A stretch of 64,000 nt of DNA from Oceanospirillaceae bacterium. GTDB lineage: Bacteria > Pseudomonadota > Gammaproteobacteria > Pseudomonadales > Balneatricaceae. Under the pieces are notes generated by a model, which worked only from the letters and a program-made list of their open reading frames with translations, made no database searches and was not told where the DNA came from. The stretch spans positions 1 to 64,000 of the forward strand of contig JABSRA010000001.1 of assembly GCA_013215445.1 (NCBI GenBank), written 5' to 3'. A program made the position numbers and the translations under genes. Shown here one piece after another: positions 1-9,412 of the stretch (position 1 is the stretch's first letter; each line of letters begins with the position of its first letter).

Positions 1-225
1 CGGCGCACCTTAGAGGAACAATTTCGCGCCCAATTGGGCATCAGCCCGCTGCAGTACTACAAGAGCATGCGCCTGCAGATTGCCAAAAAATTAGTGTTGG
101 ATTCCCACCATAGTATCTAGGAAATTGCCCTACGTACTGGCTTTAGCTCACTGGCTGTTTTCTCCAGAGAATTTAAACGCGCTTTCGGTCACAGTCCAAC
201 TCACTATCGAAGGCAGGCGCATTAG
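1..225 (+). pseudogene. AraC/GlxA-type transcriptional regulator, C-terminal fragment with in-frame stop
   Basis: Frame 1 from the window edge encodes about 74 residues of an AraC-family helix-turn-helix domain (start RRTLEEQFRAQLGISPLQYY, later EIALRTGFSSLAVFSREFKR), ending at the stop at 223-225. The second helix-turn-helix is interrupted by TAG at 118-120, where the family normally has Gln or a similar residue ('SI*EIALRTGFSS'). One C-to-T change from CAG would explain it. The frame stays open on both sides, so this is a recent nonsense mutation, a read error or a suppressed stop. The N-terminal part lies outside the window, so the domain partner cannot be seen; the spacing resembles GlxA-like regulators. 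Confidence 0.75.
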
Positions 226-580
226 TATTTAATAGAAGTACACAGAGAATGTCTGGATTGACAGATGATTGAAGCTCAGATAAAGAAATTTGTAGAGACT
301 CTTTAGTCGTAACTGCAAATTCCCCCTGACTGCTTTCCTCTCACATGCTAGAGCCAACTGAAGTGTATCCGATGCATGTCGTCAAGTAACGTTTCGAGAA
401 ACTGATAAGTGTCCCGAAAAACAGGCACTCGCCAGTCCTTTTTTTATCGTTGTAATACATGTATTTACTGTTACTATGTGCTAATCACTTAAAAAATTAT
501 TGATAATACCTATAACATCTTTTTTTATAAGTGCCAGCCGTTAAATCCTTATTAATAAGATAAAATAGCAAGGGACACCT
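226..580. other. AT-rich intergenic region upstream of the chemoreceptor
   Basis: No coding potential on either strand. It becomes AT-rich toward the chemoreceptor start and must hold that gene's promoter, but I could not assign a clear -35/-10 pair. An AGGG ribosome binding site lies at about 571-574. Confidence 0.5.
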
Positions 581-2560
581 ATGACAGCATTCAGTATTAG
601 TAAAAAAGTTATGACCATGAGCGTGATATTACTTATAGCCGCCGCGGCACTAATTTATTCAGTGATGCAATATTTAGCCCTGCCAGTGATGCAACAGCAA
701 GTGCAGCGCGAAGCCCAAGCTCAGGTGGCAACTACCGTGAATGAATTGAGGGTTGCGCTTACTGATGCGGCTTCACTGACCCAAAGTTTAGCGGGATTGG
801 CACAATCGCTGCCGTTAGAACGACAGGCGTTTGAAAGCTATTTTCCTGCGCTGGTCGATAAATTTTCTGATAACAACATAGCGGGCGGTGGCATCTGGCC
901 TGAACCCAATGCCTTTACAGTTGGCACCCAGCGGCACTCTTTTTTCTGGGCCCGAGGCAGCAGTGGAAATTTGACTTTGTTAGATGATTACAACGACCCT
1001 GCCGGGAGTGGCTATCACAATGAAGGTTGGTATCAGGTTGCTAAAAAATTAGCACCTGGGCAGTGTGCGTGGTCAGAAGCTTATGAAGATCCTATCTCAA
1101 AAGTACCTATGGTTACTTGTACCGTTGCTATTCACAGAGATGGGGCCTTCTGGGGAGCAGCCACGGTAGATTTGATGTTGTCGGGTTTAACTGAACTCTT
1201 TACCCTACAAAATAGAATGACTGGCGGTTACAGCTTTGTTGTTGACCAAACCGAACAAATCGTTAGTTTTCCTCAGGTTCGCACTAATAGCCTGGCGATG
1301 ACTACACTGGATCAAGCGGTAAAATCCGACAGCAGTTTAGCACCTTTGGCAAGAGCCATACGGGCAGGCACTGAGATTTCTGTTATGGACTATGGAGTCG
1401 CCCCCGGGGATAGCAGTATCTTGATATTACAAAAAGTAAAGCAGCTGGATTGGACCGTTGGCATGCTGCTACCAGACAGTGTAGCGCAACAGCCAGTACA
1501 AAAATTAGCGACCAGTTTATATGTCACTATGTTTCCCGCTCTGCTGATCTTCGTTCTTATTTTCGCTTGGTACAGCAGGGTTGTATTGGGCTGGATTAAA
1601 GAGACCACTGAGCAAATCAAATTACTGGTTAGCGGCGGCTCTGCTGCCACTCTGGAAATTCGTACAATGGATGAAATAGGCCTATTAAAAGAAGCGGTCA
1701 ATGAGTACGGCACCTATCTGAATAATTTACTTAATAAGATTGCTACTGAAGCAGAGGGGATCCGCCATGAGGCAGATGGTTTAAGTCAGTTGAGTAGTAC
1801 GCTCAGTGACCGCGCCAAAGATCAAATGGATGAGAGCAATGTGTTGGCTGCAGCCATTCATGAGATGTCTGCTAGTGCCCGCGATGTGGCACAAAATTCC
1901 GATGACGCCGCTGCGACCGCAATAAATGCGGATGCATTAGTGACTCAGGGAAGAGAGTTAGCGGTAGAGAACGGTAGCGCCGTGCAAAAGCTCGCCAAAG
2001 CACTCGATCAAACCTCGGGTGTGATTGATAGACTGTCGACTGATAGTCAACAAGTCGGAGCGGTCTTAGAAGTGATCAAGGCGATCTCTAACCAGACCAA
2101 TTTGCTGGCTTTAAATGCCGCAATTGAAGCGGCCAGAGCAGGCGAGCACGGACGAGGCTTTGCGGTAGTGGCTGACGAAGTGAGACTTCTGGCTTCCAGA
2201 ACACAAGATTCTGCTGCTGAGATTGAAAACATGATTCAGCAATTGCAAGAGGCGGCCGCCAATGCTGTCGATGTAATCAGCAGTAGTCAACATTTGTCTG
2301 GTGAGTCAATCGAGCGTGGCGCTCAAGTCGTCGAATCCTTTGAAAACATCGTAGAGGCCTTTGGCAACATCAATCAGCGTACATCGATGATTGCGATAAC
2401 CGCCAATGAGCAGGCGAGAGTTACCGATGAAATTCACGAGCTGGCCGAGCGGATTCGGAACATTAGTGAGCATAACTCGGAGGATGCCGCCAGGCTTACC
2501 GATATGAGCAAGACCTCTATCGATGCATCGAGTCGTCTATACCAACTAAGCAAGGTATAA
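581..2560 (+). CDS. Methyl-accepting chemotaxis protein, Cache-type periplasmic sensor
   Basis: This is a transmembrane chemoreceptor that couples a periplasmic ligand signal to CheA/CheW. An N-terminal membrane helix (about residues 10-32) precedes a long periplasmic segment of dCache type (about 35-310), then a second helix (about 313-333), a HAMP linker, and a cytoplasmic signalling domain with the conserved hairpin tip [18 protein letters not shown]. The 659-aa length fits a Cache-HAMP-MCP architecture. ATG follows an AGGG ribosome site at good spacing. There are no che genes nearby, so it is an orphan receptor and its ligand cannot be read from the sequence. It ends 240 bp before the convergent acpH. 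Confidence 0.93.
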   Translation: MTAFSISKKVMTMSVILLIAAAALIYSVMQYLALPVMQQQVQREAQAQVATTVNELRVALTDAASLTQSLAGLAQSLPLERQAFESYFPALVDKFSDNNIAGGGIWPEPNAFTVGTQRHSFFWARGSSGNLTLLDDYNDPAGSGYHNEGWYQVAKKLAPGQCAWSEAYEDPISKVPMVTCTVAIHRDGAFWGAATVDLMLSGLTELFTLQNRMTGGYSFVVDQTEQIVSFPQVRTNSLAMTTLDQAVKSDSSLAPLARAIRAGTEISVMDYGVAPGDSSILILQKVKQLDWTVGMLLPDSVAQQPVQKLATSLYVTMFPALLIFVLIFAWYSRVVLGWIKETTEQIKLLVSGGSAATLEIRTMDEIGLLKEAVNEYGTYLNNLLNKIATEAEGIRHEADGLSQLSSTLSDRAKDQMDESNVLAAAIHEMSASARDVAQNSDDAAATAINADALVTQGRELAVENGSAVQKLAKALDQTSGVIDRLSTDSQQVGAVLEVIKAISNQTNLLALNAAIEAARAGEHGRGFAVVADEVRLLASRTQDSAAEIENMIQQLQEAAANAVDVISSSQHLSGESIERGAQVVESFENIVEAFGNINQRTSMIAITANEQARVTDEIHELAERIRNISEHNSEDAARLTDMSKTSIDASSRLYQLSKV

Positions 2561-2799
2561 GCAGAACAAGCCTCTCTATCCTGGCTGCTTGACCCTCAAC
2601 CACAGTAGCCGGGTTATATTAATGTGAGTCGACGCATCGACAGCAAACTCCTCTAGTGTGAGGCGTCAATTATTGTGCTCGCCATTAAGGAATTTGAGAG
2701 AGTCGGCAATAAGTGTGACTAAAATACCATGACAAAAAAGCTAGAGCCCATTGTAATCTGGCATTTTACCACTGAGTTCAGCGCTTAACACGCCTGAAC

Positions 2800-3393
2800 T
2801 TAGTGTCTGTTGATGTTCAAAGATGATGCTCTATTGAATGCCAGCAACTGTGGAAAAAATTGTTTGAACATATCGTCTAGCGGTTGATAATGTCGATTAA
2901 TGTCTTCGATACTGCCCTTAAAATTGTTTTTAAAACGTATCCTATTGGCGATGCGATCTAATGCGAAACCTATTCCATCAACTGACTCATAACTGGCAAA
3001 CCAGTCATTTTTAACCACTGATGCCATCACCAGTTTCATTCTTGCGGGCATCAAACTACTCCCTTGCACCAGTAGCTGATAGGTCTCAAACTTAAATTCA
3101 ACGAAGCTAATATCACTGTAGAGGTGCCAGTTTTTAATCAAAAAATGATCGAATAATACATCCAACGCGATACTGGCAAAGCGTCGTCGCTGTGGACTAA
3201 AACAACTTTTAGCTTGCTGCACCAGGGGGTGTGAATCGGTAAAGCGATCAACCTCTCTATGGTTGAGTAAACCAGCATAGATGTTCGCTGTCAGGGTTTT
3301 CTCGTCTACGCCTTTGCAAAAATCACCCAATAAATTCCCCACCAGCGATTCACTGCTGGTTTCAGCGAGGAAACAGTGAGCCAAATAATTCAC
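2800..3393 (-). CDS. acpH: Acyl carrier protein phosphodiesterase (AcpH, DUF479 family)
   Basis: It is predicted to remove the 4'-phosphopantetheine group from holo-ACP. The start MNYLAHCFLA and the internal NLLGDF and REVDRFTDSHP segments are typical of the AcpH family, and 197 aa matches its usual size. The His/Asp pair in the VDRFTDSHP region and the LDVLFDHFL segment fit its distant HD-phosphatase-like fold. It is the last gene of a minus-strand group behind the ModE-like regulator (18-bp gap), so it may be co-transcribed with it, although no functional link is apparent. Confidence 0.88.
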   Translation of the reverse strand: MNYLAHCFLAETSSESLVGNLLGDFCKGVDEKTLTANIYAGLLNHREVDRFTDSHPLVQQAKSCFSPQRRRFASIALDVLFDHFLIKNWHLYSDISFVEFKFETYQLLVQGSSLMPARMKLVMASVVKNDWFASYESVDGIGFALDRIANRIRFKNNFKGSIEDINRHYQPLDDMFKQFFPQLLAFNRASSLNINRH

Positions 3394-3411
3394 CGCAAAA
3401 CCCGCGCCGCA

Positions 3412-4464
3412 TTACAGCTCTTCAACATTAATAACCTCTCCGCATCTGTGTGGGGTATAACCAGACAAGCTTTCAACCGCTGCCTGAAACTGCGCCGTGC
3501 GAATTCCCGCTAAAAAGCGCCGCATCGCCTCTTGCTGTAAGGTTTTAGTATGACAGACGAAGACATAGTGTTCATCGGTGAGCGGAATAAAATCTAAAGA
3601 GAATTTTTTAGCAGCAGCCTCCACCCCAAAACCCACATCCGCCATATTTGCTGCGACAAATGCAGCGACGGCAGAATGAGTATACTCTGCTTCATCGAAG
3701 CCACGAATCGACTCCACCGGTATATCTGTAACACTCAGTAGCTCCTCGAATAAATGCCGGGTGCCACAATTAGGTTCTCTATTGATAAAACGTATTTCAG
3801 GATTGACTAAATCTTGCAGTAGCTGGATCTGATGCGGATTACCAGCGCGCACCATCAAGCCCATTTTTCGGGTAATAAAGCGCACTATCTTATGGGCTCT
3901 AGGGCGTAAGTGACGCAGATATTTTTCGATATATTTGGCATCGCGCAGCTGCACTGGCAAATGAAAGCCCGCTACATCACACTGACCTCGATTCAGCGCC
4001 ACCAGCACTTCTTCAGTGTCTTTGTACTGTAAATTTAACTGATAGTCTGTGGCAATATCAGGCAGTAATTCGACGGCATAACCGAAGCTTGCAAAAATAT
4101 TAAGCAGCGGCTTAACCCCTTCCAAACTGCGCTGTATTTCTAAATTGATCTCAGAGGCGAAGCTTTTTAACTGTGGATCCAAACGGGCGGTTAAACGCTG
4201 CTGCGCCCAGAGTAATTTTTCACCTAGGGGTGACAAATGGGCTCCCCTGCCCTTTTGTAAGATCACCAACTCACAGCCAAAAAAACCCGCCCAACGATTG
4301 AGAATATTCCAACTATGTCGATAGGAAATACCCACTTGCTTAGCCGCTTGGGTTAGCTTCCCCCGCTCGTGAATAGCACTGAGTAATAAAAACAGTTGCG
4401 GATCTAAACGGCTCCCGCTCTCGTCTTTAAAGATCCAAGCGGGTTCAATACTGATGCGTTTCAT
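3412..4464 (-). CDS. ModE-type HTH regulator with periplasmic-binding-protein-like sensor domain
   Basis: This is a predicted one-component regulator. Residues about 17-90 form a winged helix of ModE/LysR type (LTQAAKQVGISYRHSWNIL, then LSPLGEKLL). The remaining ~230 residues resemble a substrate-binding domain of the molybdate/tungstate-sensing kind (PBP_like family; NREPNCGTRHLFEELL and AAFVAANMADVGFGVEAAA). Proteins of this architecture usually regulate molybdate uptake or molybdenum-enzyme genes. No mod or formate dehydrogenase genes are visible here, so the ligand is unassigned. It lies 61 bp downstream of the class-V PLP enzyme on the same strand and may share its transcript. Confidence 0.85.
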   Translation of the reverse strand: MKRISIEPAWIFKDESGSRLDPQLFLLLSAIHERGKLTQAAKQVGISYRHSWNILNRWAGFFGCELVILQKGRGAHLSPLGEKLLWAQQRLTARLDPQLKSFASEINLEIQRSLEGVKPLLNIFASFGYAVELLPDIATDYQLNLQYKDTEEVLVALNRGQCDVAGFHLPVQLRDAKYIEKYLRHLRPRAHKIVRFITRKMGLMVRAGNPHQIQLLQDLVNPEIRFINREPNCGTRHLFEELLSVTDIPVESIRGFDEAEYTHSAVAAFVAANMADVGFGVEAAAKKFSLDFIPLTDEHYVFVCHTKTLQQEAMRRFLAGIRTAQFQAAVESLSGYTPHRCGEVINVEEL

Positions 4465-4525
4465 GTGGTTAACTCAAACAGAAGACCTGCATCAAGTTAC
4501 ACAGGTTTCACCTCACACACAAGCG

Positions 4526-6154
4526 CTATTGAGACAGCGCAAACCAGCGTAGCTTCTCCGCCTCTGGACTGAGTGTAGCCGGTGGTAATTCAGTAATACC
4601 GGCGGCGTTGAGTAAGATAGCCTCACCCTGTTTTAAATATCGAGCCAAATCACTACTACTGATCTGCTTTGGCTTCAGCAGCGCTGTTTCACCGAGCAAA
4701 TCATCCAGAGTCAACGTATTGATATCTAGCCCACCTCGATACTGCCAAGTACCATTGTGCTGATTCATTTCGTACTCTGATAATAGACGCCAGCCAAACT
4801 CCGCAATCAAACTAATCGCCTTAACCATGTAATCAAAAGTTTGCTGATCAATAAAATAATTGAAATTTAAGCGTACCCAACCCGGTCTTAAAATCATATT
4901 TCCCTGATGCAACTGATCCTCAATCGCCATCGACTTTTCCATCGACAGATCCAACAACTGATGACCGTAGGGACCTGCACAAGAGCAACCACCACGCGCT
5001 TGAATACCAAATACATCATTCAATATTGCCACCACAAAACCATAGTGCAATACGCTCTTTTGATGAATAATGTTGAACGACATTATCGATAACCGGGGCG
5101 CATCAGGACAACCTAACAACTCAAAATTCGGTTGTTTGGTTAATTCAGTGATGGCGTTGCTGATAAAATGATGTTCGAGCGCCTCGATTTTTTTAGTGCC
5201 GATTTGCTGCTGTAACTTAAAGACCAGCCCCGCCCGAATAGACTCGACGATACCTGGTGTACCACCTTCTTCACGACGCTCCACATCATCGGTATAAGTG
5301 TGAGATTCAGGGGAGACATAAACCACGGTTCCACCACCTGGCACAGCGGGAATCGCATTGTGCAGTTTTTCGCTATTGACTATCAGTAATCCAGGGGTAC
5401 CCGGACCACCAATAAATTTATGCGTCGAAATAAACACCGCATCGAGTTGATCGCGCTGCATATCTATTTCTACGTAGGGGGCTGCAGCGGCATAGTCCCA
5501 ACATGACATAGCATTGTAGCGCTGCAGTAGCGCAGAGACTTTCGCCACTTCTGTCTTGACCCCGGTGACGTTAGACGCCGCAGAAAAACTGCCAATTAAT
5601 ACCGGTCTCGATTGATATTCTTGCAATTTCTTTTCTAAAAAGTCGGTATTTATTTGCCCTTCTGGGGTGAGCGGCACCACCACCAAGGTGGCGATGCTCT
5701 CACGCCATGGCAACTCATTAGAATGATGCTCATAAGGACCTATAAATACCACAGGTCTTTGTGACTCTTCAATTTGTGCCTCAAACTGGTATTGAGTATT
5801 TAATTCATGTGGCAGACGTAAATTTAGCATCTCAATCAATTTATTAATCGCGGCTGTGGCACCTGCACCGGTAAAAATAACCTTGTGTTTAGCCGCGGTA
5901 TTTAGCGCCTTATGGATTTCCGCTCTAGCCTGCTCACGATACTTACCGGTCTGTTTACCGCTAAAAGAAGTTTCAGTATGGGTATTGGCATAAAAAGGCA
6001 ACACATGATTTTGCACCGTCTCTTCGATAAAGCTCAGCGCACGACCTGAGGCCGTATAATCGGCGTAAACCATCGGTTTATCACCGAAGGGGGTATTAAA
6101 TAAGATCCTCTCACCGATCACGCTCTCTCTTATTCTCTCTATGCTTATGGTCAT
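4526..6154 (-). CDS. Class-V aminotransferase-fold PLP enzyme (cysteine desulfurase/selenocysteine lyase-like)
   Basis: This is a PLP-dependent enzyme of fold type I. The lysine that binds PLP is in STHKFIGGPGTPG. The cofactor-ring Asp is in WDYAAAAPYV, and a cysteine-containing loop (RGGCSCAGPYGH) sits where desulfurases carry their active Cys. At 542 aa it is longer than SufS or CsdA (about 400 aa), with an extra C-terminal part after about residue 430. It belongs to a long subfamily whose substrate I do not know. It is divergent from the Lrp/AsnC regulator, and a shared promoter region with a 28-bp palindrome suggests amino-acid-responsive control. Confidence 0.82.
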   Translation of the reverse strand: MTISIERIRESVIGERILFNTPFGDKPMVYADYTASGRALSFIEETVQNHVLPFYANTHTETSFSGKQTGKYREQARAEIHKALNTAAKHKVIFTGAGATAAINKLIEMLNLRLPHELNTQYQFEAQIEESQRPVVFIGPYEHHSNELPWRESIATLVVVPLTPEGQINTDFLEKKLQEYQSRPVLIGSFSAASNVTGVKTEVAKVSALLQRYNAMSCWDYAAAAPYVEIDMQRDQLDAVFISTHKFIGGPGTPGLLIVNSEKLHNAIPAVPGGGTVVYVSPESHTYTDDVERREEGGTPGIVESIRAGLVFKLQQQIGTKKIEALEHHFISNAITELTKQPNFELLGCPDAPRLSIMSFNIIHQKSVLHYGFVVAILNDVFGIQARGGCSCAGPYGHQLLDLSMEKSMAIEDQLHQGNMILRPGWVRLNFNYFIDQQTFDYMVKAISLIAEFGWRLLSEYEMNQHNGTWQYRGGLDINTLTLDDLLGETALLKPKQISSSDLARYLKQGEAILLNAAGITELPPATLSPEAEKLRWFALSQ

Positions 6155-6256
6155 TTTAGTGCCCTCTACTCAACTATTTAATGGGATAAGTGTAGCGAAT
6201 AACATGAGAAACATTGCCTGCATTTATACTATTATTTTGTTATATTAAGGAACAAC

Positions 6257-6284
6257 GTTTCAAATAATTCAATTATTATGAAAC
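6257..6284. promoter_or_regulatory. Near-perfect palindrome in the divergent PLP-enzyme / Lrp promoter region
   Basis: The left arm GTTTCAAATAATT and right arm AATTATTATGAAAC are reverse complements apart from one inserted base. The centre is AT-rich. It lies 16 bp upstream of the regulator's first ATG and about 100 bp upstream of the divergent PLP enzyme. An AT-rich palindrome next to an Lrp/AsnC gene is the expected form of an autoregulatory operator. The binding itself is inference. Confidence 0.6.
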
Positions 6285-6300
6285 ATTAATCTAAAAAAGA

Positions 6301-6783
6301 ATGAAATTAATAATTATGGACAAAATTGATCTCGCTATCCTAAATTCGATGCAACAAGATGATACCCTCTCTGTCGCGAAAGTAGCCGACAAGGTAAACA
6401 TCTCTAAAACCGCCTGCTGGCGCCGCATTCAAAAATTGATAGCGAATAACGTCATCACTAGTCGAGTGGCTCTACTCAACCCTAATGCGATTAACTTACC
6501 CTTGTGTGTGTTTATTTCTATACGAACTAAAGAGCACAACGACCAGTGGGTGACACAATTTAAACAGGTCATTACACAATTACCGCAAATTTTAGAAGTT
6601 TATAGAATGAGTGGCGATTTAGATTATTTAATCAAAGCTGTGGTCACCGACATGAAAGACTATGACAAACTGTACAAACAACTCATTAAAGCAGACATTT
6701 TTGACGTAAATTCAAGTTTTGTCATGGAGGAGCTAAAACAGAAAAGCCAGTTACCACTGGATAATGTTGCACTCAAGACTTGA
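6301..6783 (+). CDS. Lrp/AsnC family transcriptional regulator
   Basis: This is a DNA-binding regulator that senses amino acids or related small molecules. The N-terminal winged helix-turn-helix (DKIDLAILNSMQQDDTLSVA and VNISKTACWRRIQKL) is followed by the RAM/ligand domain (MSGDLDYLIKAVVTDMKDYD). The 160-aa length is typical. Two starts are possible: ATG at 6301 with a weak purine-rich stretch upstream, or ATG at 6316, which gives the usual MDKID beginning. It is divergent from the class-V PLP enzyme, which it probably controls, and a palindrome lies just upstream. Confidence 0.92.
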   Translation: MKLIIMDKIDLAILNSMQQDDTLSVAKVADKVNISKTACWRRIQKLIANNVITSRVALLNPNAINLPLCVFISIRTKEHNDQWVTQFKQVITQLPQILEVYRMSGDLDYLIKAVVTDMKDYDKLYKQLIKADIFDVNSSFVMEELKQKSQLPLDNVALKT

Positions 6784-6899
6784 GCTGTTATTTAACTAGG
6801 TAGCGCCCAATAAAGAGCTGCAAGCGCTGCCAGCTCGTCAATTGCCTAACCGTCCTCTTTGCTCAGCTAATTTTTTTCAATTCATATGGGCAGACCTCA

Positions 6900-7022
6900 G
6901 CATAACGTCTATCCTCGATAGTACGGTGTTAAAAACCGGCTCAAGAGCCAATAAAGCAGAGCACACTGACTCCGCTATTGCGCCGACTGTAGCTCGTCTT
7001 TGCTGCGCTCGGGACGTTATGC
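6900..7022. repeat. Inverted-repeat-bounded 123-bp intergenic segment
   Basis: The segment is bounded by GCATAACGTC (6900-6909) and its perfect complement GACGTTATGC (7013-7022), inside a 333-bp region without a convincing gene. The right end (CTGCGCTCGGGACGTTATGC) resembles the 3' part of integron attC sites and the spacing is within their size range. However, the core GTTATGC departs from the GTTRRRY consensus and no integrase or cassette ORF is present. It could equally be a short palindromic mobile remnant. Confidence 0.35.
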
Positions 7023-7116
7023 AGAGTTCTCATAATAACGGCTGAATTTAACCGCCATGCCATCACTGGGCCTAGGCACTTGTATGCAAGCCATCACCGA
7101 CCAGTTTGCGCCAGAT

Positions 7117-7596
7117 TCAGTGCACATTTAAATAGCTAAAATCATTGTACATGGTGTTTTTCATCAACTGGGCAAACTGCTGCTGCTCCAAGTGAATCAA
7201 TGTTTCATGATCACCAGCCTCAAAATAGACATCCGTCAGCTCGGTTAGCTGCCGATCGTAAATGGCATTCATATGGTACGCTTGCCCTATCGCCGGTACC
7301 GCGCCCTCATCACAATCACTGAAAAGAGCGTAAACTTGCCGCTCTTCGATCATGTGCAAGTCCAAATCTAAACTGTGGGAGAGCTTGCGGATATCAATCT
7401 TGCGATCGGCAGATAAAATCGCCATTAAATGCCGACTTTGGTGATCTTGCAAAATGATGGCCTTAGCGATATTTCTCGGTGGGATATGCGAGGTAATTGC
7501 ACTGCCATAAGAACTATTAGAGTGCTGGTGAGAGATGGAGGTGAAGTGGATATTTTGCCGGGTGAGGTAATCGTCAATGCGCGTCGTAATACTCAT
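7117..7596 (-). CDS. YbaK/EbsC-type aminoacyl-tRNA deacylase
   Basis: It is predicted to hydrolyse mischarged tRNA (Cys-tRNA-Pro or Ala-tRNA-Pro type editing). The 159-aa protein is a single YbaK/ProRS-associated domain. It has the family's NIAKAIILQDHQSRHLMAIL segment with the conserved Lys, LSADRKIDIRKL, and the DCDEGAVPAIGQAYHM stretch matching the family's 'G.vPP.G' loop. It stands alone, followed by no co-directional partner. ATG is preceded by AAGGAGA at good spacing. Exact tRNA specificity cannot be told from sequence. Confidence 0.85.
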   Translation of the reverse strand: MSITTRIDDYLTRQNIHFTSISHQHSNSSYGSAITSHIPPRNIAKAIILQDHQSRHLMAILSADRKIDIRKLSHSLDLDLHMIEERQVYALFSDCDEGAVPAIGQAYHMNAIYDRQLTELTDVYFEAGDHETLIHLEQQQFAQLMKNTMYNDFSYLNVH

Positions 7597-7993
7597 AACT
7601 GTCTCCTTATTTCAGAGCTGCACTAGGCATTACATAAGTAGCCCTTAACGTAAAGAGCCCAGCGTAGATACAGCCATGATTGGCCCGCTAATAGCCATTA
7701 AGTTAGAACCACACAGACCCATAGGTAATTGTATCTGCCCGTCGTCAAACCCGGGAGTCATACAATTAGCTACCATTTTGAGTCTAACTCGCCTGCCATT
7801 AACAGTAAAACCAGTGTTAATTATATGCCTGATTGCCCCCCATTTCTAGTTCCTTGTCGATTAGCACCTTTGCAAAAAACTGACTAGCTGCCAATAACCA
7901 CCGATATCAAGCCCAAGCTCGAGACCGGATTGCCGAGACAGCAGGGAGAATTTGCCCTATAATGGAGTACGAATTTAAATTTGGTAACAAATT
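7597..7993. other. Intergenic region with a 43-bp hairpin
   Basis: This is a non-coding gap between the divergent deacylase and NfeD genes and it contains both promoters. A perfect 9-bp inverted repeat (TAATTGTAT at 7736-7744, ATACAATTA at 7770-7778) encloses a GC-rich 25-base loop. There is no T-run, so this is not a standard terminator. It may be an operator, an RNA structure or chance. Confidence 0.4.
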
Positions 7994-9412
7994 ATGTATC
8001 GCATGATACTGGGATTAGTATTCATACTTGTCCTGTTATTAAGCGCTGCGTCCCCCTTAGCAACAGAGCCGCAAGCAGCACCTCCAACCGCCTCACAAGG
8101 ATCGGTTAAGGATCTAGTGCTGGCAACTGATACAGCAGGTTCTACCTCCCCCAGCATCCCTGTGCTAACCATCGACGGCGCAATCGGCCCCGCACTCAGC
8201 GATTACATCGTGCGTAATATCCGAGCAATAAACCTGGACAATCAAGCGCCAGCTATTTTTATTACTATCGACACTCCAGGTGGACTCAGTAGTAGTCTCA
8301 GAGAGATTAACCAACAGATTCTCAGCTCAAAAATACCCATTGCCTGCCTCGTCTACCCCAGCGGCGCACGTGCCGCCAGCGCGGGCACCTACCTACTCTA
8401 TGCCTGCCATGTCGCCGCCATGGCCACCGCCACTACTATCGGCGCCGCCACCCCAGTCGCCATTAGCAGCCCCCTACCCAATCCAGTCGGAAAAGACCAT
8501 AAACCCATTCCAGCCAGCGCCATGCAAAATAAAATAATCAATGACGCTATCGCCTATATAAAGTCACTAGCACAGCTGCGTAAGCGCAATGCAATCTGGG
8601 CCGAATTGGCTGTTTCAGAGGCCGCAACACTGACTGCCAGCGAGGCTTTGGAAAAAAACGTAATTAATCTTATCGCTCAATCCCCCGAACAGTTACTGCT
8701 AAAATTGAGCGATCCAACCCTGAATTTCAAAGACTTCAAACTGGCCGGCAATGACGCTAACATTCTTCTAGACTATCGGTTTCCCGACTGGCGCAGTCAG
8801 TTTATCGCCGCCATCACCAACCCTAATATCGCCTATCTTTTACTGATGGTTGGTGTCTATGGCCTACTGTTAGAGGTTTATAGTCCAGGAATTGGCATTG
8901 CCGGTATCACGGGTGCGATGTCGCTGTTACTCGGTATGTACGCACTGCAAATGCTGCCTCTCAACTTTACCGGATTGGGGCTGATGATACTGGGTATCAG
9001 CTTAATTTCGATCGAGGCCATGCGGCCCAGTTTTGGGGTATTTGGCCTGGGCGGAACCCTAGCCTTTATCTTAGGATCAATTTTTTTGATCGATACCGGG
9101 CAGCAAGAATTCAAGATATCCCGCGGCTTGATTTTCTCTACAGCGGTGGTAAGTGCCAGTTTTAGCATATTTATGCTGGGCTATCTATGGCGTAACAGAG
9201 CTCGCCAAGTCGTCAGCGGGCAGCGTTTAATCTTGGACACAACCGCCAGAGTAATCGCGGATTTTCAGGGCACTGGACAGGTCTGCTTGGGTGGTGAATC
9301 TTGGTCCGCCTACTCTAGCGAGGCGCTAAAAAAAGGCCAACTAGTCTCAGTGCAGGAGATACGGGGTTTAACCTTACTGGTTAAACGACGCAGTCAGGGA
9401 GAGATGAAATGA
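7994..9412 (+). CDS. NfeD-family ClpP-class membrane serine protease
   Basis: This is the long form of NfeD: a signal peptide (about residues 1-22), a ClpP-like serine protease domain (about 55-230), four or five membrane helices (about 270-400) and a C-terminal NfeD OB-fold ([13 protein letters not shown] to the end). The catalytic Ser is in [15 protein letters not shown], with a candidate Lys in the [16 protein letters not shown] helix (Ser-Lys dyad family). Such proteases cleave the C-terminal tail of their partner stomatin. The partner slipin follows with an ATGA overlap (9409-9412), the standard NfeD/slipin pair of membrane-quality operons. Confidence 0.92.
   Translation: MYRMILGLVFILVLLLSAASPLATEPQAAPPTASQGSVKDLVLATDTAGSTSPSIPVLTIDGAIGPALSDYIVRNIRAINLDNQAPAIFITIDTPGGLSSSLREINQQILSSKIPIACLVYPSGARAASAGTYLLYACHVAAMATATTIGAATPVAISSPLPNPVGKDHKPIPASAMQNKIINDAIAYIKSLAQLRKRNAIWAELAVSEAATLTASEALEKNVINLIAQSPEQLLLKLSDPTLNFKDFKLAGNDANILLDYRFPDWRSQFIAAITNPNIAYLLLMVGVYGLLLEVYSPGIGIAGITGAMSLLLGMYALQMLPLNFTGLGLMILGISLISIEAMRPSFGVFGLGGTLAFILGSIFLIDTGQQEFKISRGLIFSTAVVSASFSIFMLGYLWRNRARQVVSGQRLILDTTARVIADFQGTGQVCLGGESWSAYSSEALKKGQLVSVQEIRGLTLLVKRRSQGEMK

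Noticed and set aside
6842-7045. 67-codon plus-strand open frame
   Set aside because: No start context or family resemblance, and it runs across the inverted repeat at 6900-7022.
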